Assembly: GCF_007676705.1 (NCBI RefSeq)
Contig: NZ_VEBF01000007.1
Location: 124,001 to 188,000, forward strand
DNA from: Paenibacillus xylanexedens
GTDB taxonomy: Bacteria > Bacillota > Bacilli > Paenibacillales > Paenibacillaceae
Reading direction: 5' to 3'
DNA length: 64,000 nucleotides
The notes below the pieces were generated by a model. It saw nothing but the letters and a program-made list of their open reading frames with translations. It did not search any database and was not told the DNA's origin. This document shows, piece after piece, positions 9,031-17,214 of the stretch. Each line of letters opens with the position of its first letter. Within the stretch, counting starts at the first letter, position 1. A program made the translations under genes and the position numbers.

Positions 9031-9827
9031 AACGGACTTCCTGGTTCAATTTATATAAAATGCTCATTCGAACAAGCATCCGCAGCCGGATGCAATACAA
9101 GTTTAATTTCATCATGGCATCCGTACTCGCCGCTTTAATTCAGATCTCCGAGTTTCTGATGGTTGCTCTGGTGCTGCACAAATTCGGAGCAATTAAAGGC
9201 TGGTCCCTCCATGAGATTGGTTATCTCTTCGCCATCATGACCTTATCCAAAACACTGTACCGCACATTCGGCAATGAGGTTCACCATCTGGAAAAATATC
9301 TGGTGGGTGGTGAGCTTGATCAACTGTTAACACGTCCTATGCCCGTATTGTTGGCCCTGTTGCCCCAGAACTTCCGCATCATGGCTGGGGAAGTCTTGCA
9401 AGGCGGGTTCATTCTCTGCTGGTCTCTGGCAGGCATGATGCATAGCGGACAGATTGGCTGGATAGCCATTCCCTTCTCCCTGTTCATTATCCTGACGGGG
9501 GCAGTCATTCTCTTTTCCATAGGACTCGCTACCGCCACACTCGGATTCTGGACTACGCGCATCGAGGAATTACAGACGATCACTGAAGATGCAGCACGAA
9601 CGGCTGCCCAATATCCGCTAACGTTATATCCCAAATGGATGTCTGGCATTCTGCTAACGGTCATTCCGGTGGGATTCGTCAATTACATCCCGTCACTCTA
9701 TCTACTGCGGGGTGAAGGAGGCGCGTGGGTCCTTGTTGCTGTTGCGACGGTTGCCGTACTGAGTTTGGCTGCAAGTCTGCGTTTCTGGCAATTCGGCATG
9801 ACCAAATATCAAAGTACAGGTAGCTAA
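9027..9827 (+). CDS. ABC-2 family permease, second subunit
   Basis: A 266-residue membrane protein with about six spans, similar in plan to the preceding permease: a cytoplasmic basic leader, then the segment YKFNFIMASVLAALIQ. The conserved motif LDQLLTRPMPVL resembles the IALDLMRPVHLF motif of its partner, showing that the two are paralogs forming a heterodimeric channel. It overlaps the first permease by four bases and is followed after 16 bases by the ATPase. Confidence 0.85.
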   Translation: MKRTSWFNLYKMLIRTSIRSRMQYKFNFIMASVLAALIQISEFLMVALVLHKFGAIKGWSLHEIGYLFAIMTLSKTLYRTFGNEVHHLEKYLVGGELDQLLTRPMPVLLALLPQNFRIMAGEVLQGGFILCWSLAGMMHSGQIGWIAIPFSLFIILTGAVILFSIGLATATLGFWTTRIEELQTITEDAARTAAQYPLTLYPKWMSGILLTVIPVGFVNYIPSLYLLRGEGGAWVLVAVATVAVLSLAASLRFWQFGMTKYQSTGS

Positions 9828-9843
9828 GGAGGCGAAACGAATC

Positions 9844-10818
9844 ATGAACATGATCACAGCACGGCATCTGCAAAAGGAATTTAAGACCCCTGTTATTCGA
9901 GAAGGACGTTTCTCAGGGTTACGTACGTTATTTTCACGTGAGTATGTGTCCAAGGAAGCGGTACGCGATATCAGTTTTGATATCGGGCAAGGGGAGTTTG
10001 TGGGCTACATCGGTCCGAACGGGGCTGGCAAGTCTACCACGATCAAAATGCTGACAGGTATCCTCCACCCAACCTCGGGTGAGGTACGACTTGGTGGTAT
10101 GAACCCGCATCAGGACAGGCGCAGAACCGTCGGTCGACTGGGCGTTGTGTTTGGACAGCGCAGTCAGCTCTGGTGGGATCTGCCTGTGAAAGATTCATAT
10201 GATATTCTGGCCGAGATGTACGGCGTCCGTGCCGAGGACAAAAAGAAACGGCTATCCCAGTTTGCCGAGCTGCTGGACCTTGAATCATTCTGGGCCACGC
10301 CTGTCCGCAAGCTCTCGCTTGGACAACGCATGCGTGCGGATCTCGCAGCTTCCATGCTGCATGACCCGGAACTGCTTTTTCTCGATGAACCAACCATTGG
10401 ACTGGATGTGAACGCGAAGCGGAACATTCGCCAGTTTTTACGTACCTTAAATGAAACGTTTGGCAAAACAATTCTGTTGACCACACATGACATGGACGAT
10501 ATCGAGCAGTTATGCAGCCGGGTCATGGTGATCAACCATGGTCAACTGACATATGACGGGACGATCTCATCGCTTCGCGAAACCATCGGACTGCCTACGT
10601 TAATTCGGATAACGTTCCGGGGAGCGTTTCACCTGCCAGACTCTTTACCCTCTGCGCTCCATGTCACAGGCGTGGAGAACCAGATCGTTACCGTTGAAGT
10701 AAACCGGAAGGAATGGAGCACAATGGACATTCTGAAACAACTGGAATACTGGGGCGAGATTGAAGATGTGGAGATGAAAGAACCGGATTTTGAAGATATC
10801 ATTCATCGGGTGTATTAA
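9844..10818 (+). CDS. ABC transporter ATP-binding protein of the exporter
   Basis: A 324-residue ATPase with Walker A GPNGAGKST (57-65), the Q-loop region, signature SLGQRMRADLA, Walker B LLFLDEP and H-loop TTHDMDD. An insertion before the first strand (GRFSGLRTLFSREY) and a C-terminal regulatory domain of about 90 residues are usual for ATPases paired with this permease family. A GGAGG site precedes the ATG. The three genes 8254-10818 form one operon; the transported compound is unknown. Confidence 0.93.
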   Translation: MNMITARHLQKEFKTPVIREGRFSGLRTLFSREYVSKEAVRDISFDIGQGEFVGYIGPNGAGKSTTIKMLTGILHPTSGEVRLGGMNPHQDRRRTVGRLGVVFGQRSQLWWDLPVKDSYDILAEMYGVRAEDKKKRLSQFAELLDLESFWATPVRKLSLGQRMRADLAASMLHDPELLFLDEPTIGLDVNAKRNIRQFLRTLNETFGKTILLTTHDMDDIEQLCSRVMVINHGQLTYDGTISSLRETIGLPTLIRITFRGAFHLPDSLPSALHVTGVENQIVTVEVNRKEWSTMDILKQLEYWGEIEDVEMKEPDFEDIIHRVY

Positions 10819-10913
10819 TTGGCCCTTTTGTGAGGAAATTGGATGAAGAGCTGTTCTTCTGCCGTTACATGAAAGAGGGACATGACGTACTGTAATAGCG
10901 GAGGTGAAGTGTC

Positions 10914-11591
10914 ATGCTTGTGACCAAACATGTACTTGCGGCATCCAGCGCACACGCCACTCCCTATTACATCGTACGTGGCATGATGCCGGGACCGGTA
11001 ATGTTCATTACATCCGGGGTGCACGGGAATGAAACGGCGAGTATGGCCGCTGCACAAAAGCTCGCAGATGATTGTGCGACGGGTCGCCCTGTCATTCAGC
11101 GAGGGCTGCTGATTATTGTGCCACGCGTGAACCAGAAAGCCTACGCAAAGAAAATCAGAGGCAAGCCAGATCTGAATCGTACGTTTCCACGTCGTATGTC
11201 AGGCAAGGCCAAGCATCCACTGGCTGCAGCGGTTTTTCAGCTGGCGCGTGAACATCGGGCTGACTGGTGGCTCGATCTGCATGAAGCCAACGGGCTGTCA
11301 CAGCTTAGTTCGCGAGTGCTTGGACAGACGCTGATTACCAATCCCGGCAGTCGGACGATTCCGGCTTGCAGAAGAGTTATCGAACGGATGAATCGGTCGA
11401 TATCCATTCGTGATCGTCACTTTAACCTCAAACAGCATGAATTGCCGGGATCTGCCCGTACAGCGGCTTCAAGACTATTACAAGCCCGTTCTGTTACGGT
11501 GGAGACCTGCTGGAGTCTGAAACGCGCGACCCGTATCAAGTATCAGACGGAAATTGTGCACCATTTTCTACGTGAAGCGGGCTTAACATGA
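10914..11591 (+). CDS. AstE/aspartoacylase-like zinc hydrolase (M14 fold)
   Basis: A 225-residue protein with the succinylglutamate desuccinylase/aspartoacylase pattern. Zinc ligands H37 and E40 lie in GVHGNE and H123 in DLH; substrate Arg lies in DLNRTFP (86-92) and a likely catalytic Glu is E197 in TVETCW. It is shorter than typical aspartoacylases (about 300), keeping the catalytic core only. A GGAGGTG site precedes the ATG. It may be cotranscribed with the ABC exporter 95 bases upstream. The substrate is unknown: an N-acyl amino acid or an amidated peptide is an inference. Confidence 0.82.
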   Translation: MLVTKHVLAASSAHATPYYIVRGMMPGPVMFITSGVHGNETASMAAAQKLADDCATGRPVIQRGLLIIVPRVNQKAYAKKIRGKPDLNRTFPRRMSGKAKHPLAAAVFQLAREHRADWWLDLHEANGLSQLSSRVLGQTLITNPGSRTIPACRRVIERMNRSISIRDRHFNLKQHELPGSARTAASRLLQARSVTVETCWSLKRATRIKYQTEIVHHFLREAGLT

Positions 11592-11683
11592 TTGAGATCA
11601 TTAAAATAGAAATAAATCACCTTCAGAAGAGAGCGCCCGAGGATGTACTTCGGGAGTTCGCTTTGGAGGTGACTTTTCTGCGT

Positions 11684-12739
11684 TTATCTTTGCATCATTT
11701 CTTCCAATATTTGTATACCCACAGGGTCCAGCGGCATGAGTGGATAAAGGTCTTTTTTAGTTATAAACTTGAATATCGCATCCAGATACTCATCGACAAT
11801 GGAGGCTGATCCAAAACAATAATTGGACAATAATACAACGCCTACACTCTGTTCCTTATTTATAGCCAAAAAACTGCTGAAACCAAATGTGCTACCATTA
11901 TGCCAGAGAATTTCCTGATCTAAGATGTTATCACTAATCCAGGCATAACGATGAGTTGAATCTCCAATCATTACAGGCATGTGACTTTGTTGTATTGCAG
12001 AGGCTGCAGGATGATCCTCATTCAGATTGGCCTGCACAAATAAACACATATCGTGAAGAGATGACTTGATTGCCCCTGCCCCTTCATGTACACCATTATC
12101 CCAGTGAGGCATTTTTTTCCCCGTTGAAGTATATCCATCCACAAATCTGCCATTCTGTTCTGCATTCAGCATAGTAGCTGTCTCCGTCATGTTTAATGGA
12201 CCTGTGATATATTTTTTCAGCATATCATCATATGTACTGCCTGATACTTTACATAGGATATAGCCCAGTAAGCCCACGCCGGTATTGGAATACTCAAATG
12301 AACCCAACTGATCCGTAAAATCAGCTTCGGATAAAAAAGCAAGTAAATCATCCTCCGTATACGTTGAAAACGGATTGTATCGATTTTTCTTCGAAGACAG
12401 GTTTGTGGCAATTCGGGGTAATCCAGAGGTATGCGTAGCAAGACTTTTTAAGGTAACCTTATTCAAATAATCATTTTTACCGTTGAGTATGTACTTGCCA
12501 ACCGTGTCATCGGAGGATAGCTGCTGTTGACGTTCCAATTCTAATAGAAGGATAGCTGTAAACAGTTTGGTTACAGAGCCGATTTCGAACAATCTGTGTT
12601 CAGGTGCAGCCGCGCTCTTCTTCTGAGGATTGCCTAATGAATGATATTCGATATCTCCCTTCGTAATTATGCCAATCTCAAGATGCAGATGTTTCTTGCC
12701 CTTGATGTAACCGGATACAAAACCTTGTAAATCCCTCAT
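11684..12739 (-). CDS. Serine hydrolase, class C beta-lactamase fold
   Basis: A 351-residue protein of the beta-lactamase/transpeptidase-like family (PF00144). The active-site triad motifs are SVTK (S55, K58), YSN (Y150) and HNG (280-282), the last replacing KTG as in class C-like esterases and peptidases. There is no signal peptide, so it acts in the cytoplasm and is more likely an esterase or peptidase than a resistance enzyme. AAAGGAG precedes the ATG. The short plus-strand frame over its 3' end looks spurious. No strong terminator is visible after its stop. Confidence 0.88.
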   Translation of the reverse strand: MRDLQGFVSGYIKGKKHLHLEIGIITKGDIEYHSLGNPQKKSAAAPEHRLFEIGSVTKLFTAILLLELERQQQLSSDDTVGKYILNGKNDYLNKVTLKSLATHTSGLPRIATNLSSKKNRYNPFSTYTEDDLLAFLSEADFTDQLGSFEYSNTGVGLLGYILCKVSGSTYDDMLKKYITGPLNMTETATMLNAEQNGRFVDGYTSTGKKMPHWDNGVHEGAGAIKSSLHDMCLFVQANLNEDHPAASAIQQSHMPVMIGDSTHRYAWISDNILDQEILWHNGSTFGFSSFLAINKEQSVGVVLLSNYCFGSASIVDEYLDAIFKFITKKDLYPLMPLDPVGIQILEEMMQR

Positions 12740-12880
12740 AGAAAATGTTACTCCTTTTATGGTGTAAATTTCATCATTGGAATATTGAAATTACTTTTAA
12801 CCACCACTATGTATTGGCAAACTACAGTATGTATTCGTTTTAAATCTCCTATTCCCTGCTCGATAGCCAATGCTTGTTTC

Positions 12881-12916
12881 TCCTAAAAAGGAAAAGAGCC
12901 GCGATTACGGCTCTTT
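12881..12916 (-). terminator. Terminator overlapping the merR-type gene end
   Basis: A nine-base stem AAAGAGCCG / CGGCTCTTT (12908-12916 and 12893-12901) with a six-base loop contains the regulator's stop codon on the minus strand and is followed by a T-rich run. The remaining 12740-12880 gap shows only the beta-lactamase-fold gene's ribosome site. Confidence 0.75.
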
Positions 12917-13306
12917 CTTTGTCACCCTGAACGACTGAATATAGCTATGGATATCACCTTCTGGCGTCTTGAGCAATCTGGCCAGATGAATCTGCATCTG
13001 TTCAAGGTGATTGATATGCTTCTGAATATCTGCGATTCGGTCACGGACGAGTATTTTTAACGTATCACTCTCCATATCCTCCTGACTAAGCAGTTGCAGG
13101 GTCTCTTGTATTTCTTTTAGGGAGTAACCCAGCGACTGGGCATCCTTAATGAACTTAATTTTGACCAGATAATCCTCGGTATACACCCGGTATCCGTTGG
13201 AGGAACGACGGGGAGCAGGCAGAATCCCGCTATCCTCGTAATAACGGAGGGTTGCCATACTCACACCGGTACGCTTGGCTAACATTCCTCTTGTCATGGT
13301 TTCCAT
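12905..13306 (-). CDS. MerR-family transcriptional regulator
   Basis: The frame runs to 13447, but ATG at 13306 has GGAGGG five bases upstream and begins at the helix-turn-helix, giving 133 residues. The N-terminal MerR winged helix shows GMLAKRTGVSMATLRYYEDSGIL; a long dimerisation helix follows (IADIQKHINHLEQMQ). There are no cysteines, so a metal or thiol sensor is unlikely and a small organic or electrophile sensor of the AdhR/YraB sort is more plausible. It lies 25 bases behind the alpha/beta hydrolase gene and probably controls that operon through the palindrome at 14857-14880. Confidence 0.9.
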   Translation of the reverse strand: METMTRGMLAKRTGVSMATLRYYEDSGILPAPRRSSNGYRVYTEDYLVKIKFIKDAQSLGYSLKEIQETLQLLSQEDMESDTLKILVRDRIADIQKHINHLEQMQIHLARLLKTPEGDIHSYIQSFRVTKKEP

Positions 13307-13331
13307 GCCTACCCTCCACCCTTCTGCGGAT

Positions 13332-14819
13332 TTATTGCGCTTGTTCGTTGCGTATCTTGGTATATTGGGCATCATAGGTGGCCTCAGGAAATTTCGCCAA
13401 AGACCCTTGCAGCAGCGGTTGCTCTTCTCCTTTGAGATAACGGTCAAAGAATGCTAACGCATAAGATCTTGTTATATCCACATTATGTTCTGGCGTCATG
13501 CCTCTGGCAAACATTTTCGGTGAAATTAATGAAATATCCGTAAAGCTTTGATGGAAGAAATTCTCAACCGTCAGATAGTAGGTATCATTAAGACTGCTCG
13601 TCATCACTCGATCCAGATCCGGCTCAAACTCGGGGTAAAACACTTTATCCTTGGCAGTAGCATCCGGTTCCAGACTTTTGGCGGTTCCACCCGACATAAT
13701 ATACATAAACGGCTGTTTCAGGGCTTTCGTGGATACCGTTCCCCAGAAGCCGCCCTCCAGGCTAAGTCCTGCTTGGAATCGCTCATCCTGCGCCAGTGCT
13801 TCCGCTGTCGTTGCCCCACCATACGAGTGCCCCACAATACCAACATGAGCCAGATCAAGTTTGCCTTCGAGCAATTGATTCGGATCATGTGAATTCCACT
13901 GGGTCAGGGTATCAAGGACAAATCTTGCATCAGCTGCACGGATGCCTATACCTTCTACATTATATTGATATAATTCCTCTGACGTTGCAAAATCAGGGTC
14001 GGCCTCATATGGGACTGCACGCCCATCAGGGAATGTTACTCGTGCTGACGTATACGGGTGATCTATACCAACGACAATGTAACCGTGGCTTACCAGTTCC
14101 TCTATCATTGTCATACTCTGAAAACGAGCAGAGCGGATACCCGGCGAAAACAGCAATACCGGATACTTGCTCTGGGTGGCGGACATCCCAGCTCCTTTTA
14201 CCACATGTGTTGGAATAGTATCCAGATAACTGAACACCTGAGACGGAATGCCGAACACCAGACTAATAGCTTCTCCCAGTTCACTAGGGTAATGCTCCAG
14301 TGGTAGCCCTTGGGCGGCCTCCTGATCTACGGGGTACCAGACATTAATCATAAGTTCACGCTTGTCTCCTGCCTCGGGTGTTTTGGTCTCTTCGCGAGAT
14401 TCATCCACCAGGTGTTGAGAGAACGTACCAATCGCAAATGTACCGGTAGGTTCAGGCATCGTAAAGGCAGGTAACAGCCAGGTCAGTATGAATGAGCCCA
14501 CACTGAAAGCCAGAACCAGGATGGATACCAACGTCTTCTTAATCCATGAACGACGGTTATGTTTCTGCGTGCTCTGAACGTAGCGGTCACTACGGTATAA
14601 TTTCATGAGTTGAATGATTAATGTAATAAATAATACAAGTCCAACCATATAGGTTGGGGCCATCTGCACACGGAATGAATTGATTAAACCATGCAGAAGC
14701 ACTGCCAGAACCAAAGCGGAGAGTATGCCTATTGTCATTGCTCGGCGCTTCGGAAAAAGTAGTATACATACCGTAACAGCTACGGTTACCAACACCAACA
14801 TCCATTCTAATATTCTCAT
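13332..14819 (-). CDS. Membrane-anchored alpha/beta hydrolase, PAF-acetylhydrolase-like
   Basis: ATG at 14819 has GGAGG seven bases upstream (the longer frame to 14954 does not), giving 495 residues. Four hydrophobic helices fill residues 3-120, then a hydrolase domain follows. The nucleophile elbow is GHSYGG (S332); a likely acid is E355 in GLSLEGG, and H423 in ENFFHQSF could be the base. The order and the LSLEGG acid region resemble platelet-activating-factor acetylhydrolases (PF03403), with Glu where Asp is usual. The catalytic domain is probably outside the membrane. First gene of an operon with the MerR regulator. Confidence 0.85.
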   Translation of the reverse strand: MRILEWMLVLVTVAVTVCILLFPKRRAMTIGILSALVLAVLLHGLINSFRVQMAPTYMVGLVLFITLIIQLMKLYRSDRYVQSTQKHNRRSWIKKTLVSILVLAFSVGSFILTWLLPAFTMPEPTGTFAIGTFSQHLVDESREETKTPEAGDKRELMINVWYPVDQEAAQGLPLEHYPSELGEAISLVFGIPSQVFSYLDTIPTHVVKGAGMSATQSKYPVLLFSPGIRSARFQSMTMIEELVSHGYIVVGIDHPYTSARVTFPDGRAVPYEADPDFATSEELYQYNVEGIGIRAADARFVLDTLTQWNSHDPNQLLEGKLDLAHVGIVGHSYGGATTAEALAQDERFQAGLSLEGGFWGTVSTKALKQPFMYIMSGGTAKSLEPDATAKDKVFYPEFEPDLDRVMTSSLNDTYYLTVENFFHQSFTDISLISPKMFARGMTPEHNVDITRSYALAFFDRYLKGEEQPLLQGSLAKFPEATYDAQYTKIRNEQAQ

Positions 14820-14850
14820 TATTCTGCCTCCAATATTTCTTGATAAGACA

Positions 14851-14882
14851 AGAATAGACCTTGAAGTATACTTCAAGGTCAA
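14851..14882 (-). promoter_or_regulatory. MerR-type promoter with a perfect 24-base operator
   Basis: On the minus strand TTGACC (-35, 14877-14882) and TATTCT (-10, 14851-14856) are 20 bases apart. The spacer is covered by a perfect palindrome at 14857-14880 with half-site GACCTTGAAGTA. Over-long spacers filled by a dyad are the hallmark of promoters twisted into activity by MerR proteins, and a MerR gene is second in this operon. The -10 box ends about 30 bases before the hydrolase start. Confidence 0.8.
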
Positions 14883-14936
14883 GGCTGAATATATGAACAA
14901 AAATGGATGAATGAAGCCGATGTAGACACACTGAAC

Positions 14937-14991
14937 ACCCGGTAAATATGCCATACAGCTTGGAAGAGCTTGTACGGTATATTCATCGGGT
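14937..14991. other. Long imperfect hairpin between lipoprotein and hydrolase genes
   Basis: Outer arms ACCCG/CGGGT, then AATATGCC/GGTATATT (one G-U) and a partly paired tip make a 55-base dyad. It lies just past the lipoprotein stop on the minus strand but has no T run, so it may be a weak terminator or an operator. Confidence 0.4.
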
Positions 14992-15003
14992 GAACTACAA
15001 CGA

Positions 15004-15447
15004 TTACTCCACGGTTACCTTTGTTCTCGGCATCGTATGCATCGCCCCTGAGGTCACATGCGCCTGAACGACATATACCCCAGGTTCCTGAAACGTATAA
15101 TTCACTTCATATATACCATCGCCTATAGATACAGCCTTTGTTGCTCCCCGAGATTCAAGCTCATCGGCACTCATCATTCCTTGATCAAATGAAGGTGCTT
15201 CGGGTTCATCCTGTTCATTCCATACCTGAAACTGTACATGATCCGCATCATTTACAGGCTGTTCTCCCTGGGTCAGCTTGATCTGCAAAGCGACATCTTC
15301 CTTGACAGACACCTTATCCGGAATCATAAGCTGCACTTTGATCATCTCTGGCATCTCTCCGGACGCGGACTGTTCCTCATAGGAGCATCCCACGGTCAGG
15401 AGGATCAGAACAATGAAGGGCATGAACCAACGAGCTTGTCCGCTCAT
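15004..15447 (-). CDS. YtkA-like secreted lipoprotein
   Basis: A lipoprotein of about 147 residues. The first 45 bases of the open frame overlap the preceding gene; AAAGGA favours ATG 15447 (9 bases) although GTG 15450 or ATG 15453 are possible. The signal peptide ends in the lipobox LLTVGC. The mature part is one immunoglobulin-like domain with the YtkA pattern (MIPDKVSVKEDVALQIKL, GDGIYEVNYTFQEPGVYVV, HVTSGAMH). YtkA-like domains are exported beta-sandwiches often linked with metal or redox chemistry. It directly follows a thiol oxidase gene, which suggests an extracytoplasmic redox role; this is inference. Confidence 0.8.
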   Translation of the reverse strand: MSGQARWFMPFIVLILLTVGCSYEEQSASGEMPEMIKVQLMIPDKVSVKEDVALQIKLTQGEQPVNDADHVQFQVWNEQDEPEAPSFDQGMMSADELESRGATKAVSIGDGIYEVNYTFQEPGVYVVQAHVTSGAMHTMPRTKVTVE

Positions 15448-15466
15448 CACCATCTGTCCTTTCTTA

Positions 15467-15916
15467 TTAAGAAGATTTTGATGTTTTGCCAATGCCCCAC
15501 AGCATCACGATGATAATAATAAATGCAATGAGTGCCAGTAGCGGAATGGTGATAAAACCAAACCAGTTCAAATAGTCGGTATAACATGGAACCTTGCCAC
15601 ACGCCACGGCATTACCTGTAGCCGAAAAAATACGCTGGATCGTTACATGATATAACGAAATGCCGCCACCGATAAAACTAAGCGGAAGCACGTATTTCGC
15701 GATACCCGCATCATCCTTAAAGTAGGCAATGCCCAACAAGATCGTTAGCGGGTACATAAATATGCGCTGGTACCAGCACAGATCACATGGAAGATAACCC
15801 TTGATCTCACTAAAATAGAGACTTCCCCCTGTTGCAATAACTGAAACGGCCCAAGCAACAAATAACCGGGTATCCACACTTTTCGCCGGACGCTCTGATT
15901 TTGATGATGTACTCAT
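15467..15916 (-). CDS. bdbC: BdbC/DsbB-type disulfide oxidoreductase
   Basis: A four-span membrane protein of 149 residues from ATG 15916 (GAGGGGG eight bases upstream; the frame itself is open to 15958). The quinone-reactive pair C44-C47 lies in PCDLCWYQR and the second pair C106-C111 in ACGKVPC, with the family sequence of BdbC/BdbI. It reoxidises a thiol-disulfide partner (BdbD-type) and passes electrons to quinone. No BdbD gene is adjacent, which is common for BdbC elsewhere but worth noting. The lipoprotein gene follows after 19 bases. Confidence 0.92.
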   Translation of the reverse strand: MSTSSKSERPAKSVDTRLFVAWAVSVIATGGSLYFSEIKGYLPCDLCWYQRIFMYPLTILLGIAYFKDDAGIAKYVLPLSFIGGGISLYHVTIQRIFSATGNAVACGKVPCYTDYLNWFGFITIPLLALIAFIIIIVMLWGIGKTSKSS

Positions 15917-16042
15917 TCCTCTGTCCCCCTCTTCATTTTGCTTATACCAAATTATCATACCCCATTCTGGACTCCATCGGCTATTTAAGCTGTTATGTAG
16001 GTCATTACCCGATGATTATACCAAATATTTGAACTTTTGGGT

Positions 16043-16393
16043 TCATTCATGATCACATTGAATATGTTCATCCTGATCCATACCTTTGGACCTTGCGTAC
16101 GTATTGCCCCAGTCGCACATCGTGTTCAAGACCGGAACGAAGGATCGTCCGAGTTCAGTTAAACTATATTCTACTTTTGGCGGGACTTCCTTGAATATTT
16201 CCCTATGAACAAGTCCATCGCTCTCCAACTGTTTCAATTGGTCGGTTAAGACCTTTTGTGTGATTCCAGGTATCAGTTCATAGAATTCCTTGGTTCGCAC
16301 CGATTGTTGACTCAGAAAAAAAAGGATAAGACACTTCCATTTCCCCCCAGCGATATCCATGAAAATATTTATTCCGGTATTATACTTAACCAA
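16043..16393 (-). CDS. HxlR/DUF24-family transcriptional regulator (TTG start)
   Basis: The best start is TTG at 16393, nine bases after a perfect AGGAGG; the frame extends to 16411 without a better site. The product has 116 residues with the HxlR winged helix: DIAGGKWKCLILFFL, then TKEFYELIPGITQKVLTDQLKQLESDGL. Many relatives (YodB, HypR, CatR) sense quinones or disulfide stress through an N-terminal Cys at about residue 6. Here that position is Asn/Tyr (VKYNTG) and the first Cys is residue 21. It is divergent from a nitroreductase and probably represses it and itself through the palindrome at 16422-16440. Confidence 0.9.
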   Translation of the reverse strand: MVKYNTGINIFMDIAGGKWKCLILFFLSQQSVRTKEFYELIPGITQKVLTDQLKQLESDGLVHREIFKEVPPKVEYSLTELGRSFVPVLNTMCDWGNTYARSKGMDQDEHIQCDHE

Positions 16394-16421
16394 TGTGCCG
16401 TTCCTCCTCAATAGATACTTT

Positions 16422-16440
16422 AAAGTGGCTATCCCACTTT
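16422..16440. promoter_or_regulatory. Palindromic operator in the HxlR/nitroreductase intergenic region
   Basis: AAAGTGG and CCACTTT are separated by five bases. The dyad lies directly upstream of a possible -10 for the HxlR gene and just upstream of the nitroreductase promoter, where it could control both directions. Confidence 0.55.
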
Positions 16441-16451
16441 TTTGTGCGTTA

Positions 16452-16480
16452 TTTTCTCATTTGTTAATGCCTACTATAAT
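16452..16480 (+). promoter_or_regulatory. Promoter for the nitroreductase gene
   Basis: A good -10 TATAAT (16475-16480) follows a weak -35 TTTTCT (16452-16457) at 17 bases. It is 38 bases before the start codon. Confidence 0.45.
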
Positions 16481-16518
16481 TCAAGGGAGTCCTAAATAAC
16501 AACGATGGAGATGATCTC

Positions 16519-17151
16519 ATGAGTGTACAATCCGTTTTGGAACATAGACGTTCTGTTCGACATTTTGATTCAAGTTATACGATACACCCGGAGATTCTCA
16601 CTTCATTCATTGAATCTGCAAGCAAGTCACCCAATGGGAATAATATTCAAGCGACCCGGTATCTTATTATTGATGACCCTGATCTCCGGAGCGCATTACT
16701 ACCTATTGCTTACAATCAGCAACAGGTGATCGATGCTTCCGCTTTGATCGTCATGTTAGGGGATTATCAAGCATTTGAAGCGGATAACATCATCAGAATT
16801 CACGAAGAAGGCTTTCAGTCGGGCTTTTTTGATGCATCACTCCGAGATTATCTGGCGAATGCGGCAATACAATACTATGCAAATAAATCGGATGAAGAGC
16901 TGAAGTTGGAGTTAACCCGAGATGTAAGTCTAGCATCCATGTCATTCATTCTGCTCGCCAATGAGGCCGGTTTCGAAACCATCACGATGTCAGGTTATGA
17001 TTCCGCTCAATTAAAAGCCAGCTTGAATATTTCTGAAAGATACTTGGATGTCATGCTGATCGCTGTTGGTAAAGGTACGAAAAATGGACATCAGACGGTA
17101 CGTCATCCTGTTCATCAAATTATGTATCGAAACACAATGACCTCCTTATGA
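16519..17151 (+). CDS. Nitroreductase-family FMN oxidoreductase (YodC/MhqN-like)
   Basis: A 210-residue FMN-dependent NAD(P)H oxidoreductase. The N-terminal RRSVRHFD and SPNGNNIQATRYLII segments are the FMN phosphate-binding parts, and the Gly-containing region EAGFETITMSGYD is the usual second FMN contact. Relatives reduce quinones, nitroaromatics or unsaturated carbonyls. Its divergence from an HxlR regulator is the same arrangement as yodB-yodC in Bacillus subtilis, which is controlled by quinone stress. GGAG lies nine bases before the ATG and a strong terminator follows. Confidence 0.92.
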   Translation: MSVQSVLEHRRSVRHFDSSYTIHPEILTSFIESASKSPNGNNIQATRYLIIDDPDLRSALLPIAYNQQQVIDASALIVMLGDYQAFEADNIIRIHEEGFQSGFFDASLRDYLANAAIQYYANKSDEELKLELTRDVSLASMSFILLANEAGFETITMSGYDSAQLKASLNISERYLDVMLIAVGKGTKNGHQTVRHPVHQIMYRNTMTSL

Positions 17152-17156
17152 TGAAC

Positions 17157-17194
17157 AAAAAGAGCTGCCGTATGGGGCAGCTCTTTTTGTTTTA
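17157..17194 (+). terminator. Terminator after the nitroreductase gene (bidirectional)
   Basis: A 13-base stem (17157-17169 with 17176-17188) with a six-base loop followed by TTTTTGTTTT. A run of A before the stem makes it usable on the minus strand too, for any transcript that passes the stalk-domain gene ending at 17215 and enters the hairpin. Confidence 0.9.
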
Positions 17195-17214
17195 ATCTTA
17201 TTTAAACGCTGCTA

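Noticed and set aside
11588..11809. Small plus-strand frame after the AstE-like gene
   Set aside because: Its second half is antisense to the end of the beta-lactamase-fold gene; the start is an ATG overlapping the preceding stop, without a ribosome site or known family.
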